Assembly: GCF_026642255.1 (NCBI RefSeq)
Contig: NZ_CP113264.1
Location: 5,394,001-5,458,000 of the forward strand
Length of the DNA: 64,000 nucleotides
Source of the DNA: Streptomonospora nanhaiensis
Lineage (GTDB): Bacteria > Actinomycetota > Actinomycetes > Streptosporangiales > Streptosporangiaceae
Direction: 5' to 3'
Position numbers and translations under genes: made by a program. The notes under the pieces were generated by a model, which saw only the letters and a list, made by a program, of their open reading frames with translations, was not told the DNA's origin and ran no database searches. The first letter of the stretch is position 1. The number at the start of each line of letters is the position of its first letter. Positions 40,424 through 48,782 of the stretch are shown here, one piece after another.

Positions 40424-41245
40424 TCAGTCGCGGTGGACGCGCAGCGGCTCCAGGACGGGGCGCTTGGCACTCACGTTGTCACCTGACGAACGGCCGGTGA
40501 GCCGCCGGTGGATCCACGGCACCAGGAACTCGCGCGCCCAGTGCAGGTCCTCCTGCCGGGCCGTCCGCCAGTCGCGCGGCGCGGCGGGCGGCCACGGCTC
40601 GTTCCAGTCCGTGCCGGTCGGCACGCCGAGGACCTCGCACACGCGCAGGGCGAGGCGGCGGTGGCCCTCCGAGGACAGGTGCAGGCGGTCCCAGTTCCAG
40701 GCCCTGGCGTCGTCGAGGACCCGCATGCTCCACACGTCCACCACGTCGCACCCGTAGCGGTCCGCGATGGCCCGCAGGTGCATGTTGTAGGTGGCGATCT
40801 TGCCGCGCATGTGCCGCATCACCGGCTGCCAGTTGGTGTCGAACCCGGTGAAGAGGACGATGCGCGCGCCGGTCCGGCTCAGCTCCTCGACCGCCCCCGC
40901 GAAGGCCACGGCGACGGCGTCGGGGTCCGCCCCGGGGCGGATGATGTCGTTGCCGCCCGCGCACAGGGTGATGAGGTCGGGCGACAGCTCGACGGCGCGG
41001 GGGATCTGCTCGTCGATGATCTGGTGCATGATCTTGCCGCGCACGGCGAGGTTGGCGTAGCGCACCTCGGCGACGTGGTCGGCGAGGTGCTCGGCCACCC
41101 GGTCGGCCCAGCCCCGGTAGCGGCCGTTGGGCACGGCGTCGCTGTCCGGGTAGGGGTCGCTCATGCCCTCGGTGAAGCTGTCACCGAGGGCGACGTAGGA
41201 CAGGATGTCCCCGCTCGTCAGATCCTTCGTCCCAAAACCGCTCAT
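40424..41245 (-). CDS. SGNH/GDSL hydrolase, paralogue 1
   Basis: This is a predicted cytosolic esterase or lipase of the SGNH fold. The 273-residue protein shows block I GDSFTEG with the nucleophile Ser, block III GGNDI, and block V DRLHLSSEGH with the catalytic Asp/His. There is no signal peptide. It is about half identical to the gene upstream, and both end with a tail RRLTGRSSGD-x-V-x-AKRP that follows the catalytic domain. It starts 112 bp after its paralogue and ends the recO-uppS cluster. The substrate is unknown. Confidence 0.9.
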   Translation of the reverse strand: MSGFGTKDLTSGDILSYVALGDSFTEGMSDPYPDSDAVPNGRYRGWADRVAEHLADHVAEVRYANLAVRGKIMHQIIDEQIPRAVELSPDLITLCAGGNDIIRPGADPDAVAVAFAGAVEELSRTGARIVLFTGFDTNWQPVMRHMRGKIATYNMHLRAIADRYGCDVVDVWSMRVLDDARAWNWDRLHLSSEGHRRLALRVCEVLGVPTGTDWNEPWPPAAPRDWRTARQEDLHWAREFLVPWIHRRLTGRSSGDNVSAKRPVLEPLRVHRD

Positions 41246-41357
41246 AGTGCACGATGATCCATCCCCACCCCCGGGTTACGCGACAGTAGGTTGCCGTTCG
41301 CGCACGTATTGGGTGGCACGTCACACCGTGAGCGGTGCGGCGGAGGGGCCGGGCCGG

Positions 41358-42152
41358 TCAGCGGTCCTTCGTGACCGGGGTCAGCTCCGGGCGCTTGGCC
41401 GTGACCGTGTCACCGGACGAGCGTCCGGTCAGGCGGCGCCCGATCCACGGGCCGAGCGAGTCCTTCACCCAGGTCAGGTCGTCCCGGCGGGCCTGCCTCC
41501 AGGGCACCGGCCCCTGCTCGGGCCACGGCTCGTCCCAGCGGTCGGCGACCGGCACGCCCAGGACCTCGGCCGCGCGCAGCGCGAGGCGGCGGTGCCCCTC
41601 CGGGGACATGTGCAACCGGTCCTCGTCCCAGGCGCGGGAGTCGGTGAGCGCGTCCATGGACCACTGGTCCACCAGGAAGCAGCCGTGCTTGTCGGCGACC
41701 GCGCGCACGTGGAGGTAGTAGCGGGCGAACAGGCCGATGGTGCCGCGCATGTAACCGGTGGTGACGTTCACCCCCGTGAACAGCACGACCTGGCTCCCCG
41801 CGGCACGGAGGCGGCCCACCGTGTGGTCCAGGATGCGGGCCATCCGCTCGGGGTCCCCGCCGGGGCGCAGCAGGTCGTTGCCGCCGGCGCTCAGCGTCAC
41901 CAGGTCGGGGGCCATCGCCAGGACCGGCGGGACCTGGTCGGTGACGATCTGGCGCATCAGCTTGCCGCGCACCGCGAGGTTGGCGTACCCGATCTCCCCC
42001 ACGTGGTCGGCGAGGTGTTCGGCCAGCCGGTCGGCCCAGCCGCGGAACCCCTCCCCGCCCGGGTACGGGTCGCCCACGCCCTCGGTGAAGCTGTCCCCCA
42101 CCGAGACCAGCGACATGCCCTGCCTGACCAGGGGTTCTTCGGAACCCGACAT
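41358..42152 (-). CDS. SGNH/GDSL hydrolase, paralogue 2
   Basis: This second SGNH-fold esterase has 264 residues, with GDSFTEG, GGNDLL and DRLHMSPEGH, and no signal peptide. I start at the ATG at 42152, because GGAGGAG lies 5 nt upstream; a GTG one codon earlier is the alternative. The start overlaps the uppS stop, so it is coupled to undecaprenyl diphosphate synthase. Coupling hints at a role in lipid or envelope metabolism, but that is only context. Confidence 0.9.
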   Translation of the reverse strand: MSGSEEPLVRQGMSLVSVGDSFTEGVGDPYPGGEGFRGWADRLAEHLADHVGEIGYANLAVRGKLMRQIVTDQVPPVLAMAPDLVTLSAGGNDLLRPGGDPERMARILDHTVGRLRAAGSQVVLFTGVNVTTGYMRGTIGLFARYYLHVRAVADKHGCFLVDQWSMDALTDSRAWDEDRLHMSPEGHRRLALRAAEVLGVPVADRWDEPWPEQGPVPWRQARRDDLTWVKDSLGPWIGRRLTGRSSGDTVTAKRPELTPVTKDR

Positions 42153-42973
42153 CACTTCTCCTCCCCAGCTACGGCGTTGGGCAGGGCGCCTCCGTAGCGG
42201 CGGTCCCTGCTCGCGTAGATCTCACATGCCCGCCACAGGTCGCGGCGGTCGAAGTCGGGCCAGAGCGTGTCCAGGAACACGAACTCGGCGTAGGCGGACT
42301 GCCAGAGGAGGAAGTTGGACAGCCGCTGCTCCCCGGAGGAGCGCACGAACAGGTCGACGGGGGGCACGTCGGGGGCGTAGAGGTGCCTGGCGAGGGTGTC
42401 CTCGGTGATCTTGTCCGGGGAGAGCCGCCCCTCCGCCGCCTCGCGGGCCATCGCGCGGGCCGCGTCGACGATCTCCGCCTGGCCGCCGTAGTTCACGCAG
42501 AACTGCAGGGTCAGGCCGGTGTTGTCCTTGGTCATCTCCTCCGCGTCGCGGAGTTCCTTGATGACGCTCTTCCACAGGCGCCCGGCGCGCCCGGCCCACT
42601 TGACGCGGACCCCGCGCGCGTGCAGCTCGTCGCGGCGGTTGCGGATGGTGTCGCGGTTGAAGCCGAGGAGGAAGCGGACCTCGTCGGGCGACCGCTTCCA
42701 GTTCTCGGTGGAGAAGGCGTAGGCGGAGAGGTGGGAGACGCCCATCTCCAGGGCGCCCTCGATCACGTCGAAGAGGGAGGACTCCCCCGCCTTGTGCCCC
42801 TCGGTGCGCGCCAGTCCGCGTTCCTTGGCCCAGCGGCCGTTGCCGTCCATGACGACGGCCACGTGCCTGGGCACGAGGGCGGCGGGCAGCTCGGGGGGCC
42901 GCGCGCCGCTGGGGTGCGGGACGGGCGCGGCGTACTCCCGGCGTTTACCGGTGTCGAAGCTGAACAGACTCAA
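42152..42973 (-). CDS. uppS: Isoprenyl (undecaprenyl-type) diphosphate synthase
   Basis: This cis-prenyltransferase makes the lipid carrier for cell-wall assembly. The 273-residue protein has the catalytic PRHVAVVMDGNGRWA, GHKAGE, AYAFSTENWKR and the late LFVRSSGEQRLSNFLLWQSAYAEF (in two parts), which are the family's substrate sites. The start is the TTG at 42973, with GGAG 5 nt upstream and a 4-nt overlap with the recO stop; there is no suitable ATG or GTG before the catalytic motif. Confidence 0.95.
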   Translation of the reverse strand: MSLFSFDTGKRREYAAPVPHPSGARPPELPAALVPRHVAVVMDGNGRWAKERGLARTEGHKAGESSLFDVIEGALEMGVSHLSAYAFSTENWKRSPDEVRFLLGFNRDTIRNRRDELHARGVRVKWAGRAGRLWKSVIKELRDAEEMTKDNTGLTLQFCVNYGGQAEIVDAARAMAREAAEGRLSPDKITEDTLARHLYAPDVPPVDLFVRSSGEQRLSNFLLWQSAYAEFVFLDTLWPDFDRRDLWRACEIYASRDRRYGGALPNAVAGEEK

Positions 42974-43701
42974 GAACGCTCCACATGGCGCAGTGATCGG
43001 ATTCCGTTTTCCAGGTGCCACTGTAGGTAGGCCGCGACCAACCCGCTGCACTCGGAGCGGTGCCTGCCCTCGCTGGCGTCCGCGCTCTCCCAGTCCCCCC
43101 CGAGCAGGGCCGACATCAGCCGGAACGTGTCGGGGGACGGGTGCACGGAACCGTGGGGGCGGCACACCGAGCAGACCATACCGCCGGCGTGGACCGCGAA
43201 GGCGCGGTGCTCCCCCCGGCTGCCGCAGCGGGCGCACCCGTCCAGGGCCGGCGCGTACCCGGCGACGGCGAGCGACCGGAGCAGGTAGGCGTCCAGGACC
43301 AGCCGGGAGTCGTGGGAGCCCTCCCCCAGGGTACGCAGTGCGCCGATCAGCAGCAGGAACTGGCGCAGCGCGGGGTCCTTCTCCACGGAGACGACCTTCT
43401 CCGCGGTCTCCAGCATCGCGGTGGCGGCGGTGTAGCGGGCGTAGTCGGAGACGACGGCCTCACCGTAGGAGCGGAGGGTCTCGGCCTGGGTGATGACGTC
43501 CAGCGTGCGACCGGTGTGGAGCTGCAGGTCGACGTGGGTGCACGGCTCCAGGCGCGCGCCGAAGCGGGACTTGGTGCGACGGACCCCCTTGCCGACGGCG
43601 CGGACCAGGCCGGTGCGCCGGGTCAGGAGGGTGACGATGCGGTCGGCCTCGCCCAGCTTCTGGTTGCGCAGGACGACACCCTCGTCGCGGTAGAGACTCA
43701 C
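42970..43701 (-). CDS. recO: DNA repair protein RecO
   Basis: RecO anneals strands and loads RecA in gap repair. The 243-residue protein has the N-terminal OB fold (SLYRDEGVVLRNQKLGEADRI in two parts: LYRDEGVVLR, LGEADRIVTLL) and a zinc-finger (CARCG near residue 160, CSVC about 20 residues later). The frame is open further upstream, but the GTG at 43701 matches the family N terminus and follows a G-rich site. It is first in the recO-uppS-SGNH unit. Confidence 0.93.
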   Translation of the reverse strand: MSLYRDEGVVLRNQKLGEADRIVTLLTRRTGLVRAVGKGVRRTKSRFGARLEPCTHVDLQLHTGRTLDVITQAETLRSYGEAVVSDYARYTAATAMLETAEKVVSVEKDPALRQFLLLIGALRTLGEGSHDSRLVLDAYLLRSLAVAGYAPALDGCARCGSRGEHRAFAVHAGGMVCSVCRPHGSVHPSPDTFRLMSALLGGDWESADASEGRHRSECSGLVAAYLQWHLENGIRSLRHVERS

Positions 43702-44040
43702 CCCCCCATTGTCGCGGATGCCACCGACCACCCGGGCTGCCCGACCTCTCCCCACAGACCCCGACGTGACCTGCTTTATTACGTTTTGGATTCCCTTTTT
43801 GCTCGCTTTGCTCTACTCTCACGCGCTAGGACGCGCCTCACCGGGCCTGCCGCCCTTCCCCCGCGGCGTCCGGAGTCCCCCGCGCGCACGCGCTGCCCCC
43901 CGGGCACGGGTCACACAGAACTCACGTGCCCATGGGCACGGGCAGAGCCGGCCGGGGGAAGGACCAACACCCCGGCCGCGGTCACGGACCGGCAGGTCCG
44001 CGGGCGTGTCCACCCGATTCCCGTCACGGAGGAGAGCGAT
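43702..44040. other. 339-bp divergent promoter region
   Basis: It lies between recO (minus) and the CAP gene (plus). The most A/T-rich patch of the neighbourhood, 43773-43830, is the likely promoter zone. A perfect 16-bp palindrome CGTGCCCATGGGCACG lies at 43925-43940, about 100 bp before the CAP gene. I see no additional gene. Confidence 0.5.
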
Positions 44041-44883
44041 ATGGCGCGTGGTCGCCGAGGCAAGCGCCGGATGAGCGCTCGCGAGAACCGCTCACGGAAG
44101 GACGGGCGGCGCCGCCGCCCGGTACCCCTCGCGGTGGCGCTGGCAGCGATACCGGTCGGCCTGACCCTGGCAGGAGCACTGCTGGTCACCGGGGCGGGCG
44201 AGAGCCTGAACCCGTTCCGGGACACCGCGGACGAGACCCTGGCGACGGGTCGGATCGGTGACGCCGTCGCCGACGGCTCCGCCGTGCCGGAGGCCTCCGC
44301 GGACGACGACTTCTTCGCGTCGCCCAGCGCGCCGCCGCAGGACCGGCCGTCGCCGTCCGGCGCGGGCGGGCCGCAGAGCGCCGACGTGACGGCCTCCTCC
44401 GTCCCCGAGGAGGCGCGGGAGGACGGGAGCCCGTCCGGCGGGGGCGGCGGTGGCGGCGGGAGCGACGACGGCGACGGCGAGCGCCGGGGCCGCGGCGGCT
44501 CCGGCCCCTCCTCCGCAGGGGGGTCGGTCGACCGGGTCGTGACCCTGGTCAACGGGGAGCGCGCCTCCGCCGGGTGCGACCCGCTCACGGTGGACCCGCG
44601 GCTCACCGCCGCCGCCCAGGAGCACAGCGAGGACATGGACCGGCGCGACTACATGGGTCACGAGAACCCCGAGGGCGAGGGCCCGGCCGACCGCGCCCTC
44701 CGCCACGGCTACGACGCGTGGGGCGCGGAGAACGTCGCCAAGGGGCAGACGAGCGCCGCCCAGGTCATGGACGCCTGGATGGGCAGCCGGGGCCACCGCG
44801 ACAACATCCTCAACTGCGACCTGGTGGCGATCGGCGTGGGAGAGTCCGGCAACGCCTGGACCCAGAAGTTCGGCTGGGAGTAG
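44041..44883 (+). CDS. Secreted CAP/SCP-domain protein (YkwD-like)
   Basis: The function of bacterial CAP proteins is mostly unknown; they act outside the cell. The 280-residue protein has an Arg/Lys-rich N terminus (about 28 residues), one hydrophobic segment (28-52), a long Pro/Ser/Gly/Asp linker with eight consecutive Gly residues, and a CAP domain (about 158-280). That domain shows LVNGERASAGC, AAQEHSEDMDRRDYMGH, WGAENVAKGQTS and SRGHRDNIL with the conserved His/Glu cleft residues. The ATG at 44041 follows GGAGGAGAG. Confidence 0.92.
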   Translation: MARGRRGKRRMSARENRSRKDGRRRRPVPLAVALAAIPVGLTLAGALLVTGAGESLNPFRDTADETLATGRIGDAVADGSAVPEASADDDFFASPSAPPQDRPSPSGAGGPQSADVTASSVPEEAREDGSPSGGGGGGGGSDDGDGERRGRGGSGPSSAGGSVDRVVTLVNGERASAGCDPLTVDPRLTAAAQEHSEDMDRRDYMGHENPEGEGPADRALRHGYDAWGAENVAKGQTSAAQVMDAWMGSRGHRDNILNCDLVAIGVGESGNAWTQKFGWE

Positions 44884-44896
44884 GCCGGGCACGGCT

Positions 44897-44927
44897 GCGG
44901 TCCGCGCTCCCCCGGGGCGCGGACCGC
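44897..44927 (+). terminator. Hairpin after the CAP gene
   Basis: A perfect 11-bp stem, GCGGTCCGCGC with GCGCGGACCGC, with a 9-nt loop, lies 13 bp after the CAP stop. Confidence 0.7.
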
Positions 44928-45029
44928 CGTCGTCGGAGGCCCCGGCGCCGGCTCCCCGCACCGCGCACGGGGGGACCGCGCCGCGCGAACCCCTACCGCC
45001 ACGGCTCTCCCGCGCCCTACCCTGGCCCG

Positions 45030-45494
45030 GTGCCCCCTGTCACGCGGCCCGCGACCGCCGAGGACCTCGACGCCGTGCTGTCCCTGCTCGGCGAACTGCC
45101 CCCCGACGCCCCGCCCCTCACCGCGGCCTCGGCCGCGCGGATCTGGTCGGAGGTCTCGGGCCAGGAGGGGCGGACCCTGCTGGTCCACGAGCGCGACGGG
45201 ATCGTCGCCGGGACGGTGGACTGCCTGGTGGTGCCCTGGACGTTTCGGGACGGGCGGCCGGTGATGCTCGTGGAGAACCTCGTGGTCGCCGAACGGCACC
45301 GGCGCTCGGGTGCGGGACGCTCCCTGATCCGGTCGGCGGAGCGCCTCGCGCGCCGCGCCCGCTGCCACAGGATCCAGCTGCTCGCCGCCGGCGACGCCTA
45401 CGTGCACGCGTTCTACCGCGCGTGCGGCTTCGTGTCCTGCGCGGACGGGTTCCGCAAGCACGTCCCCTCCTGGACCGTCGGAGCCTCCCTGTAA
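45030..45494 (+). CDS. GNAT-family acetyltransferase
   Basis: This is a predicted acetyl-CoA-dependent N-acetyltransferase of 154 residues. It shows the GNAT core VENLVVAERHRRSGAGRSLI (motif A with the pyrophosphate loop RRSGAGRS), the following helix, and AFYRACGFVSCADGF at the C terminus. The substrate is unknown. The GTG at 45030 has no clear ribosome site; the next gene starts 49 bp later on the same strand. Confidence 0.88.
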   Translation: MPPVTRPATAEDLDAVLSLLGELPPDAPPLTAASAARIWSEVSGQEGRTLLVHERDGIVAGTVDCLVVPWTFRDGRPVMLVENLVVAERHRRSGAGRSLIRSAERLARRARCHRIQLLAAGDAYVHAFYRACGFVSCADGFRKHVPSWTVGASL

Positions 45495-45543
45495 CCTGGT
45501 CCGTCGCCGCGCCTACCCCGCGGTGTGACGGAGGGGTCCCCCG

Positions 45544-46257
45544 ATGCGTGAACTGAGTGAGCTGGTCGAGGTCGAGGAGCCCGCCTGGCCCGTCCTGACC
45601 GAGCGCCTGGCCGGCAGCGCCGCGCCGGTGCGCGTGCTGCCGGTCGACCCCGTCGCGGGCCGGACCTGCCTGCACCGGCTCCAGGTGACCGCCCGGTCCT
45701 TCCTGGGCGCGATGGCGCTGGAGTGCGGCGGCCTGGTGCTCGACGGGGGCTGGCTGCGGGTGCACGGCGGGGGCGGCCCCGACCTGCGGGGGCTGGGCGA
45801 GGTCAACGACCTGAGCGCGGCCGTGGTCTTCGGCCCGCCGCTGCGGCTGGTGGTGGGGCACGACGTGCTGGGCGGGGTGTTCGCCCTGAACGGGCCGGGC
45901 TCCGAGGGCGCGGAGCACCCGGGCAGGCCCGGTGAGATGGTGTACTTCGCCCCCGGCTCCCTGCGGTGGGAGCCGATGGAGACCACGTACTCCTCGTGGC
46001 TGCTGTGGATGCTGGCGGGCAACCTGGAGGGGTTCTACGAGGGGTTGCGCTGGACCGGCTGGCGCGAGGAGGTGGAGGGTCTCGGCCTCGGACAGGGGTT
46101 GGCGGTGCGGCCCCGGCCCCGGTCCGGGGAGCAGACCCCGGCGGACCCGGCCGCCGCCTCCCGCAGAGCGGTCCCGCTGGGCGAGCTGACCGCGGCGCAC
46201 CGGGATCTGTGCGCCGCCCGGGGCCTGCCCGACCCCGGACCGTTCGGCCTTCTCTGA
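45544..46257 (+). CDS. DUF2625-like protein
   Basis: The function is unknown. The 237-residue cytosolic protein matches my memory of the DUF2625 family in its N-terminal RELSELVEVEEPAW, SFLGAMALECGGLVLDGGWLR in two parts, GHDVLGGVFALNG and the aromatic-rich VYFAPGSLRWEP. Trp/Tyr-rich loops suggest a SMI1/SUKH-like binding fold, an inference only. The ATG at 45544 follows GACGGAGGGG. It converges with leuA. Confidence 0.8.
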   Translation: MRELSELVEVEEPAWPVLTERLAGSAAPVRVLPVDPVAGRTCLHRLQVTARSFLGAMALECGGLVLDGGWLRVHGGGGPDLRGLGEVNDLSAAVVFGPPLRLVVGHDVLGGVFALNGPGSEGAEHPGRPGEMVYFAPGSLRWEPMETTYSSWLLWMLAGNLEGFYEGLRWTGWREEVEGLGLGQGLAVRPRPRSGEQTPADPAAASRRAVPLGELTAAHRDLCAARGLPDPGPFGLL

Positions 46258-46283
46258 GGGGCGTCCCGCCTCCGCGTGCGGCA

Positions 46284-46336
46284 GCTCCCGGGGGGCCGGG
46301 GCGGGCGCTGCCGCGCCGCCCCGGCCCCCCGGGAGC
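46284..46336. terminator. 21-bp-stem bidirectional terminator
   Basis: GCTCCCGGGGGGCCGGGGCG plus one G pairs perfectly with its complement at 46316-46336 across an 11-nt loop. It separates the convergent DUF2625-like and leuA genes and ends 9 bp before the leuA stop. Confidence 0.8.
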
Positions 46337-46345
46337 ACCGGTCCG

Positions 46346-48046
46346 TCAGACGCGGGCGATGGCGCTGCACAGGGCCTTCAGCGAGGCCGTCGTGATGCTG
46401 CTGTGGATGCCGACGCCCCACACGACCCGGCCGTCGATCTCGGCCTCCACGTAGGCGGCGGCGCGGGCGTCGCCGTCCTCGCCCATGGAGTGCTCCACGT
46501 AGTCCATGACGCGGACCTTGACGTCGACGTCGGCCAGGGCGTCGCAGAACGCGGAGATGGGGCCGTTGCCGGTGCCCGACAGTTCGCGGATCTCACCGTT
46601 GACGCGGGCGTCGGCCTCGATCCGGTAGGTGCCGTCACCGTCGGTGGAGGAGCGGTGGGCCAGGACCGCCACCGGGCCCTGGTCGGCCAGGTAGGTCGTG
46701 GAGAAGATCTCCCAGATGCGGTCGGCCGCGAACTCCCCGCCCTCGGCGTCGGTGAACTTCTGGATGACCTGCGAGAACTCGATCTGGAGCCGGCGCGGCA
46801 GGTCCAGGGAGTGGTCGCGCTGCATGATGTAGGAGACGCCGCCCTTGCCGGACTGGCTGTTGACGCGGATGACCGCCTCGTAGTTGCGGCCCACGTCCTT
46901 GGGGTCGATGGGCAGGTAGGGGACGTCCCAGGTGTGCTCGTCCACCGGGGCGCCGGCGGCCCCGGCGGCCTCCTCCTGCGCGGCGAAGCCCTTCTTGATC
47001 GCGTCCTGGTGGGAGCCGGAGAAGGCGGTGTAGACCAGGTCGCCGCCGTACGGGTGGCGGGGGGCCACCGGCAGCTGGGTGCAGTGCTCGACGGTGCGAC
47101 GGATCTCGTCGATGTCGGAGAAGTCGATCCGGGGGTCGACGCCCTGGCTGAACAGGTTCATGCCCAGGGTGACCAGGCAGACGTTCCCGGTGCGCTCGCC
47201 GTGCCCGAACAGGCAGCCCTCGACCCGGTCGGCCCCGGCCATGACCGCCAGCTCGGCGGAGGCGACGCCGGTACCCCGGTCGTTGTGCGGGTGCACGGAC
47301 AGCACGACGTGCTCGCGGCGCGACAGGTTGCGGCTCATCCACTCGATCTGGTCGGCGTAGACGTTGGGGGTGGAGCGCTCGACGGTGGCGGGCAGGTTCA
47401 GGATGATCTCGCGGCCCGGCCCGGGGTTCCACACGTCCATGACGGCCTCGCAGACCTCCAGGGCGAAGTCCAGCTCGGTGTCGATGAAGATCTCGGGCGA
47501 GTACTCGTAGCCGAAGTACTCGGTCCCGTCCAGGTACTGCTCGGCGAAGCGCATGACGTGGCGGGTGCCCTGGACGGCGATGTCCTTGCAGGCCTCCCGG
47601 TCGACCCGGAAGACCACGCGGCGGAAGGTCGGTGCGGTGGCGTTGTACAGGTGCACGGTGGCGCGCTTCGCGCCGACCAGGCTCTGCACGGTGCGCTCGA
47701 TCAGGTCCTCGCGGGCCTGGGTCAGCACCGAGATCTGCACGTCGTCGGGGATCAGCCCGTCCTCGATCAGGGACCGGACGAAGTCGAAGTCGGTCTGGCT
47801 CGCGGAGGGGAAGCCGACCTCGATCTCCTTGTAGCCCATCTCGACCAGCAGCCGGAACATCTCGTGCTTGCGCGCGGGGTCCATGGGCTCGATCAGCGCC
47901 TGGTTGCCGTCGCGCAGGTCGGTGGAGAGCCAGCGGGGGGCGGCGTCGATGGTCTTCGACGGCCAGGTGCGGTCCGGCAGGTCCACCGGGGCGAAGGGCT
48001 TGTACCGGTGGAAGGGCATGGGGCTGGTCTTCTGCTGCGGCACCAT
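46346..48046 (-). CDS. leuA: 2-isopropylmalate synthase
   Basis: It condenses acetyl-CoA with 2-ketoisovalerate, the first committed step of leucine synthesis. The 566-residue protein has the TIM-barrel motifs STDLRDGNQALIEPM and SVHPHNDRGTGVA with GCLFGHGERTGN, and a C-terminal allosteric domain with ISAFCDAL for leucine feedback. I start at the ATG at 48046 after CGAGGAGA; an in-frame ATG ten codons upstream would lie before that site. Regulation by a leader peptide is likely. Confidence 0.96.
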   Translation of the reverse strand: MVPQQKTSPMPFHRYKPFAPVDLPDRTWPSKTIDAAPRWLSTDLRDGNQALIEPMDPARKHEMFRLLVEMGYKEIEVGFPSASQTDFDFVRSLIEDGLIPDDVQISVLTQAREDLIERTVQSLVGAKRATVHLYNATAPTFRRVVFRVDREACKDIAVQGTRHVMRFAEQYLDGTEYFGYEYSPEIFIDTELDFALEVCEAVMDVWNPGPGREIILNLPATVERSTPNVYADQIEWMSRNLSRREHVVLSVHPHNDRGTGVASAELAVMAGADRVEGCLFGHGERTGNVCLVTLGMNLFSQGVDPRIDFSDIDEIRRTVEHCTQLPVAPRHPYGGDLVYTAFSGSHQDAIKKGFAAQEEAAGAAGAPVDEHTWDVPYLPIDPKDVGRNYEAVIRVNSQSGKGGVSYIMQRDHSLDLPRRLQIEFSQVIQKFTDAEGGEFAADRIWEIFSTTYLADQGPVAVLAHRSSTDGDGTYRIEADARVNGEIRELSGTGNGPISAFCDALADVDVKVRVMDYVEHSMGEDGDARAAAYVEAEIDGRVVWGVGIHSSITTASLKALCSAIARV

Positions 48047-48130
48047 CGCGGTGTCTCCTCGGGGTGGTTCGTGCATGTGGTCTGGTCGACCAGGAGCAAG
48101 CCGAAGTCCCGCGGCGAGGGAGCCGACCGT

Positions 48131-48178
48131 CTAACGACCCCCGCCGCGGCCGCTAAGGAGGAGCAGCACGCGCAGCAT
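48131..48178 (-). CDS. leuL: leuA leader peptide, leucine-rich, 15 residues
   Basis: The frame reads MLRVLLLLSGRGGGR and stops 84 bp before leuA. Five Leu codons, four of them in a row, are the hallmark of attenuation by leucyl-tRNA supply, known for leuA leaders in Streptomyces and Corynebacterium. A TAGCGT hexamer at 48189-48194 lies 10 nt before the ATG, so the transcript is nearly leaderless. The palindrome CTGGTCGACCAG (48082-48093) and CGGC/GCCG stems downstream could form alternative structures. Confidence 0.8.
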   Translation of the reverse strand: MLRVLLLLSGRGGGR

Positions 48179-48245
48179 AACGGTGATCACGCTAGCAGAC
48201 GGCCGGAGAACCCCGGTACCCCGCGTCCACATGTCGAGATGCAAG

Positions 48246-48356
48246 TCACGTACCTGCGACGACACGACGTGCGCGAATGGGACGCCGCCGAGGGCCGGGC
48301 CGCGCGACCGCTACGTGTACCTCGACTTCGAGATATCGCGCAGAGGTCTGTACCAT
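48246..48356 (-). CDS. 36-codon frame behind the duplicated leader, possible leader peptide or remnant
   Basis: It begins MVQTSARYLEVEVHVAV and turns Arg-rich before a TGA. Its ATG stands exactly where the gcl ATG stands relative to the duplicated leader block, and the first codons (Met-Val-Gln) parallel Met-Ala-Gln of gcl. Beyond that there is no clear similarity to Gcl. It could be a translated leader, a remnant of a lost gene, or untranslated. Confidence 0.35.
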   Translation of the reverse strand: MVQTSARYLEVEVHVAVARPGPRRRPIRARRVVAGT

Positions 48357-48428
48357 TTCAGGTGAACCCTTCAGTGCTAGGGGGGTTGTTCGAGTCCCGC
48401 CGACGGGACCCAGGGTGCGGCCAACACC
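48357..48428 (-). promoter_or_regulatory. Duplicated structured leader, copy A
   Basis: Two blocks identical to the gcl leader are present, GGTGTTGGCCGCACCC (48413-48428) and the 20+ bp block at 48361-48383 containing CTAGCACTGAAGGGTTCACC. They are separated by a different sequence that forms its own stem (GTCCCG-tcgg-CGGGAC). Block 1 can fold as GGTGT/GCACC. Block 2 pairs CCCT with the AGGG of the ribosome site. It lies upstream of the 36-codon frame and of the leuA leader. Confidence 0.7.
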
Positions 48429-48712
48429 CGAGGCCGCCGCCGACCGCGCCGAGTACGCGTAAGCCGCGGTGGCGGCGAGGCCGGTACCGTCGGCGGGATC
48501 TCTCGTTCCCGCCCCCGCGGGGCGGAGCGGCGGGTCCACCGGGTGGCTCCGGAGGAGCGGGGGCCCGCGACACACGGCCCCGGAGCGCGGTCCGCCGGCG
48601 TGGCCACATCCGGCCACGGGGTACCCGGTCCCCCCGCGACCGAAGCGGGCTTCACCTGCCGGAGCGGGCAAACAAGGCGATCCGCCACATCGGTGACGGA
48701 AAGTTAGCCATA

Positions 48713-48742
48713 TTGACAGATTGTGCCGATTTCTTCTGCAAT
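48713..48742 (+). promoter_or_regulatory. Promoter of the carboxypeptidase gene
   Basis: TTGACA at 48713-48718 and TGCAAT at 48737-48742 are 18 bp apart, placing a start near 48749. This supports translation from the GTG at 48783 rather than the ATG at 48741, which would lie inside the -10 box. The sequence from 48429 to 48712 has no recognisable gene. Confidence 0.6.
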
Positions 48743-48782
48743 GACGCCACGTATCCGCAGCCTCACCCCCGCTGGAGGCATC

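Noticed and set aside
48379..48420. A tRNA 3' half suggested by TTCGAGTCCC
   Set aside because: The flanking bases do not form a 5-bp T-stem or an acceptor stem. The sequence is the variable part between the duplicated leader blocks.
48357..48428. ThDP or glycine riboswitch in the duplicated leader
   Set aside because: None of the conserved ThDP (CUGAGA, ACCUGA) or glycine aptamer sequences is present in either copy.
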